NCBI GenBank assembly: GCA_003558175.1
Contig: PWMO01000340.1
Coordinates: 1-10,053, forward strand
Direction: 5' to 3'
Length of the DNA stretch: 10,053 nt
From: Spirochaetaceae bacterium
GTDB taxonomy: Bacteria > Spirochaetota > Spirochaetia > DSM-27196 > PWMO01
A program made the translations under genes and the position numbers. Under the pieces are notes generated by a model. That model saw nothing but the letters and a program-made list of their open reading frames with translations. It searched no databases and was not told the origin of the DNA. Shown here one piece after another: positions 6,502 through 10,053 of this stretch; positions within the stretch are counted from its first letter, which is position 1; the number at the start of each line of letters is the position of its first letter.

Positions 6502-6531
6502 GGTAGCACGTTCTTCCCAGAACGTGCTACC
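6502..6531. promoter_or_regulatory. Perfect 13-bp inverted repeat, candidate operator of the metal operon
   Basis: GGTAGCACGTTCT (6502-6514) and its exact reverse complement (6519-6531) flank a 4-base spacer, 17 bases upstream of the regulator ATG. The outer part can be read as GTAGCAC, 14 bases, GTGCTAC. That is the wide-spaced dyad architecture known for NikR operators (in E. coli GTATGA-N16-TCATAC). Transcribed from the minus strand it would instead make a 13-bp RNA stem closed by a GGGA (GNRA-type) tetraloop directly before the ribosome binding site. There is no T-run, so it is not a terminator. I could not find a convincing -10/-35 pair around it. Confidence 0.6.
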
Positions 6532-6564
6532 CCGGCGAACGGCACGTACCGCAGCACGGCCGGG

Positions 6565-6600
6565 GCGAAGCTGCACGCCCGGCGCGAAACTGCACGCCCG
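6565..6600. repeat. Direct repeat, two 17-bp copies 19 bp apart
   Basis: GCGAAGCTGCACGCCCG (6565-6581) is repeated as GCGAAACTGCACGCCCG (6584-6600), 16 of 17 bases identical. Both copies lie in the non-coding space between the hydroxylase operon and the regulator. The role is unknown; possible roles are a binding-site pair or a local duplication. Confidence 0.7.
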
Positions 6601-6625
6601 GGGCAGAATTGCCCCGCCTGCGGGG
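6600..6625 (-). other. Two overlapping GC-rich hairpins between operons
   Basis: In minus-strand RNA, CCCCGC (6625-6620) can pair with GCGGGG (6617-6612). Alternatively GGGGCA (6615-6610) can pair with TGCCCC (6605-6600) around a 4-base loop. The two stems share GGGG and exclude each other. They lie 62-87 bases after the stop of the hydroxylase operon and before the metal operon. No T-run follows either stem, so a rho-independent terminator is not supported. Confidence 0.45.
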
Positions 6626-6686
6626 ATGGTACGGTCGGGGGCATGCAACGCGCCCGGGGGCAGGCGGCGCGCCGAAGCAGCCCCGA

Positions 6687-9137
6687 TCAGCAGCCGAGCT
6701 CGGGATGGTACCCCTGCACCTGCGGCGATGACTTGCAGTGGCCGTGGGGGCTCTTGGTGATCCAGTTGTCCACCGGCTCTTTCTGCCGAATGGCGCGCCA
6801 GACGTCCTCGAAGCGCATCGGCATGTGCGTGATTTCGGCGCCGGTGGCCTGCTGCAGCGAATTGCCCAGCGCCGCCGCCACACCGATCATGGGGTGCTCG
6901 CCCACCCCGCGCGCGCCGTACGGCCCGTCGATCTGCGGCGTTTCAACCACCATGCAGTCGATCTCCAGCGGCAGATCCGCCGCGGTGGGTATCTTGTTGT
7001 CGGTGAAGGACGGGTTGAGCAGGTGGCCCGCCTCGTCGTAGATGTAGCCTTCGCAGACGGCCGTTCCCAGCCCCTGGATCATGCCGCCAATTGCCTGGCC
7101 GCGGACGCTGTCCGGGTTGACCACCTTGCCGACGTCAAACGCCGAACCCACCTTGAGCACGTTGTACTCGCCGGTGTGCTCGTTGACTTCTATGACCATC
7201 CCGTGCGCGCCGTAGGTCCAGTCAAGCGCCGGGTTCCCCTGGCCGGTCTCTTTGTCCAGGTGTGACAGGCCCTGGGCGATGTAGCGCCCCACGCCGATCA
7301 GCGGTCCGCCGATACCGTTGCCGTTTGGATAGGCGTAGCCCACCGCCAGCTGGCGAAACGTGACCGCCTGTTCCGGATGGTGCTTGACGTAGATCTTCTC
7401 GGAGTCGTGTGCCAGATCGATGCGGTTGCAGCGCAACGCCTGGCCGGCGGTCTCGTACGCGTTGGCCAGCAGATCCTCGGCCGCCAGGATGGCGGCGTTG
7501 CCGCTGAGTATCAGCCCCTTCGAGGCCACCGTCTGCCAGTCGTACGGCTCACGGTCGGTGTCGCAGTCAAACGCCACCTTTACCTTCTGCAGCGGGAACC
7601 CCAACCGCTCCGCGATAATCTGCGCGATGGCGGTGTAGCTGCCCTGGCCGTAGTCGGTCAGCGCCAGGTTTGCGGTGACCGTCGCGTCTTCGTTCATCTT
7701 CAGGATCACTGCGGTAGCGGTGAACGGCGGCATGGCCGGCGCTTTGTGGAAGCAGGCCACTCCCTTGCCGATCTTCATCCCGGTGCGCTCCTGCCGCTCG
7801 CGCTCCGCGTCGGTCAGCGTACCGTACCCTATGGACTCGCAGACGGCGCTGAGGCACTTGTCGATGCTGCCGGTGTGCTCCCGGATCAGCTCGCCGGTGA
7901 GGGTTCTGCTGCCCGCCCTGAGCGTGTTGCGGCGGCGGAACTCAACCGGGTCCATGCCGATGACCTTCGCCACCAGGTCCATGTGCCGTTCAACGCCCCA
8001 GTGAAACTCCACGTGACCAAAACCGCGATAGGCGGTGCCGAACGGCTTGTTGGTATACACCGTGTAGGCGTCGACCCAGGCGTTGGGAATCTCGTACGGG
8101 CCGGCCGCCGAATAGGCCGAGGCGCGAGTAACGTTGACCGCGTAGTCGGCGTAGGCGCCCGAGTCCCAGAACATCGTCATGCGCTGTGCGATGATCTTTC
8201 CTTCGGCCGAGACACCGGTCTTGATCTGGTAGGTCAGCTGGCTGCGACACGGCAACAGGCTGAACTCCTGCTCGCGCGACGCCATCAGCTTGACCGGACG
8301 CCCGCCCGCCGCCCGCGACAGCACCGCCGTCAGCGGCTCGATACCGATGCCGGCCTTGCCGCCGAATCCGCCGCCAACGTACGGCACAATCACCCGCACG
8401 TTGCGGTGCGGCAGCTTCATGGCGGTGCAGAAGAGATTGCGCAGCGTAAACGGTGACTGTGCCGAGGACCAGATCGTTACCTCGTCATTCGGTTGCCAGC
8501 GGACGATCGCAACGTGCGTCTCCATTGGAACATGTTGTACCGATGGATTGGTGTACTGCCGTTCGACAACCCACTCCGCCTCGGCAAACGCCGTCTCAAC
8601 GTCACCCTTGCGGATCCTGGTGTGGTTGGCGATGTTGGTTCCGGGTATCGGAGTAAACGCCGCCTCCATGTAGGAGTACTCACCCAACCGCGGATGCACC
8701 AGCGGAGCGTCTTTAGCGAGCGCTTGCAACGGATGCAACACCGGTTCCAGCACCTCATAGTCCACTTCGATCAGGGCCACCGCCTGCTGCGCGATCAGCA
8801 GCGTATCCGCGGCCACCGCCGCCACCGCCTCACCGAAGTGTCGCACCTCGCCCCGCGCCAGGATATCCTTGTCCACTACGTAGAGCCCGACGCGGTAGTC
8901 GAGATCGTCGCCGGTAACCACCGCACGCACCCCGGGCAGAGCGCGTGCTTTGGCGGTATCGATGCTCTTGATACGCGCACGGGCGTGCGGACTCTGCTTG
9001 ACCGCCGCGTAGATCATGCCCTGAACCACCATGTCCGAGACGTACTCGGCGTTGCCGGTCAGCTTCTCGTAGGCGTCAACCCGTCCGGACTTCTTGCCGA
9101 CCGTCTTCAGGTCGGCTGCGGGGATGGTCTCATACAT
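6687..9137 (-). CDS. Molybdopterin-binding large subunit, xanthine dehydrogenase family
   Basis: 816 residues from ATG at 9137 (AGAGGG at 9146-9151, 8-nt spacing) to TGA at 6687. The start overlaps the end of the 2Fe-2S subunit gene by 8 nt. The N-terminal aldehyde oxidase/xanthine dehydrogenase a/b hammerhead domain spans about 15-130 (GRVDAYEKLTGNAEYVSDM, FGEAVAAVAA). The molybdenum cofactor domain follows, with Gln227 in SSAQSPF, GGGFGGK at 255-261, AYRGFG at 369-374 and the catalytic Glu747 in GARGVGE. The AYRGFG loop is of the xanthine dehydrogenase/aldehyde oxidase type, not the AYRCSFR loop of aerobic CO dehydrogenase. The enzyme hydroxylates a carbon, probably in an N-heterocycle or an aldehyde, using water; electrons pass to 2Fe-2S and FAD. 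The substrate (purine, nicotinate or other) cannot be read from sequence. The C-terminal tail after about residue 790 (SPHGHCKSSPQVQGYHPELGC) is rich in His and Cys. The protein looks complete and cytoplasmic. Confidence 0.94.
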   Translation of the reverse strand: MYETIPAADLKTVGKKSGRVDAYEKLTGNAEYVSDMVVQGMIYAAVKQSPHARARIKSIDTAKARALPGVRAVVTGDDLDYRVGLYVVDKDILARGEVRHFGEAVAAVAADTLLIAQQAVALIEVDYEVLEPVLHPLQALAKDAPLVHPRLGEYSYMEAAFTPIPGTNIANHTRIRKGDVETAFAEAEWVVERQYTNPSVQHVPMETHVAIVRWQPNDEVTIWSSAQSPFTLRNLFCTAMKLPHRNVRVIVPYVGGGFGGKAGIGIEPLTAVLSRAAGGRPVKLMASREQEFSLLPCRSQLTYQIKTGVSAEGKIIAQRMTMFWDSGAYADYAVNVTRASAYSAAGPYEIPNAWVDAYTVYTNKPFGTAYRGFGHVEFHWGVERHMDLVAKVIGMDPVEFRRRNTLRAGSRTLTGELIREHTGSIDKCLSAVCESIGYGTLTDAERERQERTGMKIGKGVACFHKAPAMPPFTATAVILKMNEDATVTANLALTDYGQGSYTAIAQIIAERLGFPLQKVKVAFDCDTDREPYDWQTVASKGLILSGNAAILAAEDLLANAYETAGQALRCNRIDLAHDSEKIYVKHHPEQAVTFRQLAVGYAYPNGNGIGGPLIGVGRYIAQGLSHLDKETGQGNPALDWTYGAHGMVIEVNEHTGEYNVLKVGSAFDVGKVVNPDSVRGQAIGGMIQGLGTAVCEGYIYDEAGHLLNPSFTDNKIPTAADLPLEIDCMVVETPQIDGPYGARGVGEHPMIGVAAALGNSLQQATGAEITHMPMRFEDVWRAIRQKEPVDNWITKSPHGHCKSSPQVQGYHPELGC

Positions 9138-9624
9138 ACTTCAAGCCCTCTTTCTCGGCCTCCGGCAGCTGCCCGGTGACGTCCAGCACCGCCTCAATGA
9201 TCTGCTGGTAGCCGGTGCAGCGGCAAAAGTTGCTCTCGATCCCATGGATGATCTCTTCACGGGTTGGTTTGGGATTACGCTGCAGCAGATCCTTCACCGT
9301 CATGATCATTCCGGGAGTGCAGAACCCGCACTGAACGGCGTGGTGTCGTGCAAACGCTTGCTGCACCTCGGAGAGCTCGCCGTTTACCGTCTCGCCTTCG
9401 ATGGTCAGAACCTCGCCGCCGTCGGCTTCTACCGCCAGCACCAGGCAGGAGTTGACCGTACGGCCGTTGAGAAACACGGTGCACGCCCCGCACTCGCCGG
9501 CACCGCAGCCCTCCTTCGTCCCGGTAAGTCCCGCATCTTCACGCAGGAAATGGAGCAGTGTCTTTCCGTCGCGCACCTCGCGTTGGTACAGCTCGCCGTT
9601 GATTTGCACGGTGATCTTTTTCAT
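9130..9624 (-). CDS. 2Fe-2S subunit of molybdenum hydroxylase
   Basis: 164 residues from ATG at 9624 to TGA at 9130. GAGG at 9632-9635 (7-nt spacing) and an ATGA overlap with the FAD subunit gene support the start. The N-terminal plant-ferredoxin-type cluster uses Cys40, Cys45, Cys48 (GCGAGECGAC) and Cys60. The C-terminal helical domain binds the second 2Fe-2S cluster through Cys99, Cys102 (QCGFCTPG), Cys134 and Cys136 (FCRCTGY). All eight ligands are present and the length is typical. It carries electrons from the molybdenum centre to FAD. No signal peptide is seen, so the complex is cytoplasmic. Gene order FAD, 2Fe-2S, Mo is the same as in coxMSL operons, but the large subunit is not of the CO dehydrogenase type. 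Confidence 0.96.
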   Translation of the reverse strand: MKKITVQINGELYQREVRDGKTLLHFLREDAGLTGTKEGCGAGECGACTVFLNGRTVNSCLVLAVEADGGEVLTIEGETVNGELSEVQQAFARHHAVQCGFCTPGMIMTVKDLLQRNPKPTREEIIHGIESNFCRCTGYQQIIEAVLDVTGQLPEAEKEGLKYV

Positions 9625-10053
9625 TTCTGAACCTCTGCCAGCAGGCGATCGATAAACTCTTCAACCATGAACTCGCGGTACTCCCTGGTACAGCGCACGT
9701 CGTCAATCGGCGAGATTGCGGCGCGCGCCGCCTCCTTGACCGTTCCGGCCGCGACCCCCAGCGGAAAGTCGGGCAACAGTACCGGCGTTGGTGCCGCCGA
9801 GCTGATCGCGAAGCGAACGGTGTTCTGGTGAATCAGCATTGCCACCGCCACCACCCCGAGGTCATGCCCCTTGATCCGTTTCAGCTTGAGGTAATTGCCG
9901 CGGCCTCCGGCGTAGGTTGACGGGACCACGATGCGCTCTACGATCTCATCCGGCTTGATGAGCGTCTGCTTGACCCCGGTGATGAACTCGCGCAAGGGCA
10001 GGCGGCGACTGCCGGCCGCCGAGCTGATTTCTACCTCGGCGGCGTAACAGAGC
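9621..10053 (-). CDS. FAD-binding subunit of molybdenum hydroxylase (5' end missing)
   Basis: The frame is open from the right edge to TGA at 9621-9623, giving about 143 C-terminal residues of a protein usually 270-300 long. The TTG at 9995 is internal; codons before it continue the family pattern (CYAAEVEIS, then GSRRLPLREFITGVKQT). The visible part holds the end of the FAD-binding domain and the CO dehydrogenase flavoprotein C-terminal domain: LIKPDEIVERIVVP, KRIKGHDLGVVAVA and IDDVRCTREYREFMV, where the usual DVRG/DVRA reads DVRC. It passes electrons from the 2Fe-2S subunit through FAD to NAD or another acceptor. It precedes the 2Fe-2S gene with an ATGA overlap. The operon promoter lies outside the window. 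Confidence 0.93.
   Translation of the reverse strand, partial: LCYAAEVEISSAAGSRRLPLREFITGVKQTLIKPDEIVERIVVPSTYAGGRGNYLKLKRIKGHDLGVVAVAMLIHQNTVRFAISSAAPTPVLLPDFPLGVAAGTVKEAARAAISPIDDVRCTREYREFMVEEFIDRLLAEVQK

Noticed and set aside
6502..6531. The 13-bp inverted repeat as a rho-independent terminator of the hydroxylase operon
   Set aside because: It lies about 155 bases beyond the hydroxylase stop and directly before the next ribosome binding site, and no T-run follows on either strand.
7377..8456. Long plus-strand open frame (359 codons) opposite the molybdopterin subunit gene
   Set aside because: It is antisense to a gene with clear family motifs throughout, its translation matches no recognisable domain, and GC-rich coding DNA commonly gives such mirror frames.
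9621..9995. TTG at 9995 as the start of the FAD subunit
   Set aside because: The frame stays open to the window edge, and the residues before the TTG continue the conserved family pattern, so the gene is cut by the window rather than truncated.

Overview
This window comes from a GC-rich bacterium whose genes are tightly packed, with several GTG starts and 4-8 nt gene overlaps. Signal peptides and periplasmic-type proteins suggest a diderm envelope. I cannot assign a taxon from sequence alone. A spirochaete-like or other anaerobic or facultative lineage is possible, but that is a guess. There are no rRNA or tRNA genes, CRISPR arrays, insertion sequences or phage genes, and no intergenic gap exceeds about 200 bases.

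Layout. (1) Positions 1-1577, plus strand: the C-terminal part of a membrane sensor histidine kinase (propeller repeat, Y_Y_Y domain, transmembrane helix, kinase core). It is cut by the left edge. (2) Positions 1619-3637, minus strand: a secreted DUF4139 protein with a C-terminal coiled coil and its own likely extended -10 promoter. It converges on the kinase gene. (3) Positions 3704-6484, minus strand: a compact four-gene operon. In transcription order it encodes a NikR-like ribbon-helix-helix regulator, an ABC ATPase, a ZnuB/TroC-type permease and a ZnuA/TroA-type substrate-binding protein. (4) Positions 6485-6686: an intergenic region with a perfect 13-bp inverted repeat just upstream of the regulator, plus GC-rich repeats and hairpins. 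(5) Positions 6687-10053, minus strand: a molybdenum hydroxylase operon of the xanthine dehydrogenase family, ordered FAD subunit (cut by the right edge), 2Fe-2S subunit, molybdopterin subunit.

How the genes fit together. The metal operon looks like a self-contained, autoregulated uptake system: a metal-sensing repressor, an importer, and a palindromic candidate operator in front of the first gene. The most interesting point is that the regulator keeps the NikR fold pattern but lacks most of the nickel ligands, and it controls a zinc/manganese-type importer rather than a nickel importer. The hydroxylase upstream on the same strand is a complete three-subunit enzyme by type. Its substrate cannot be read from the sequence.
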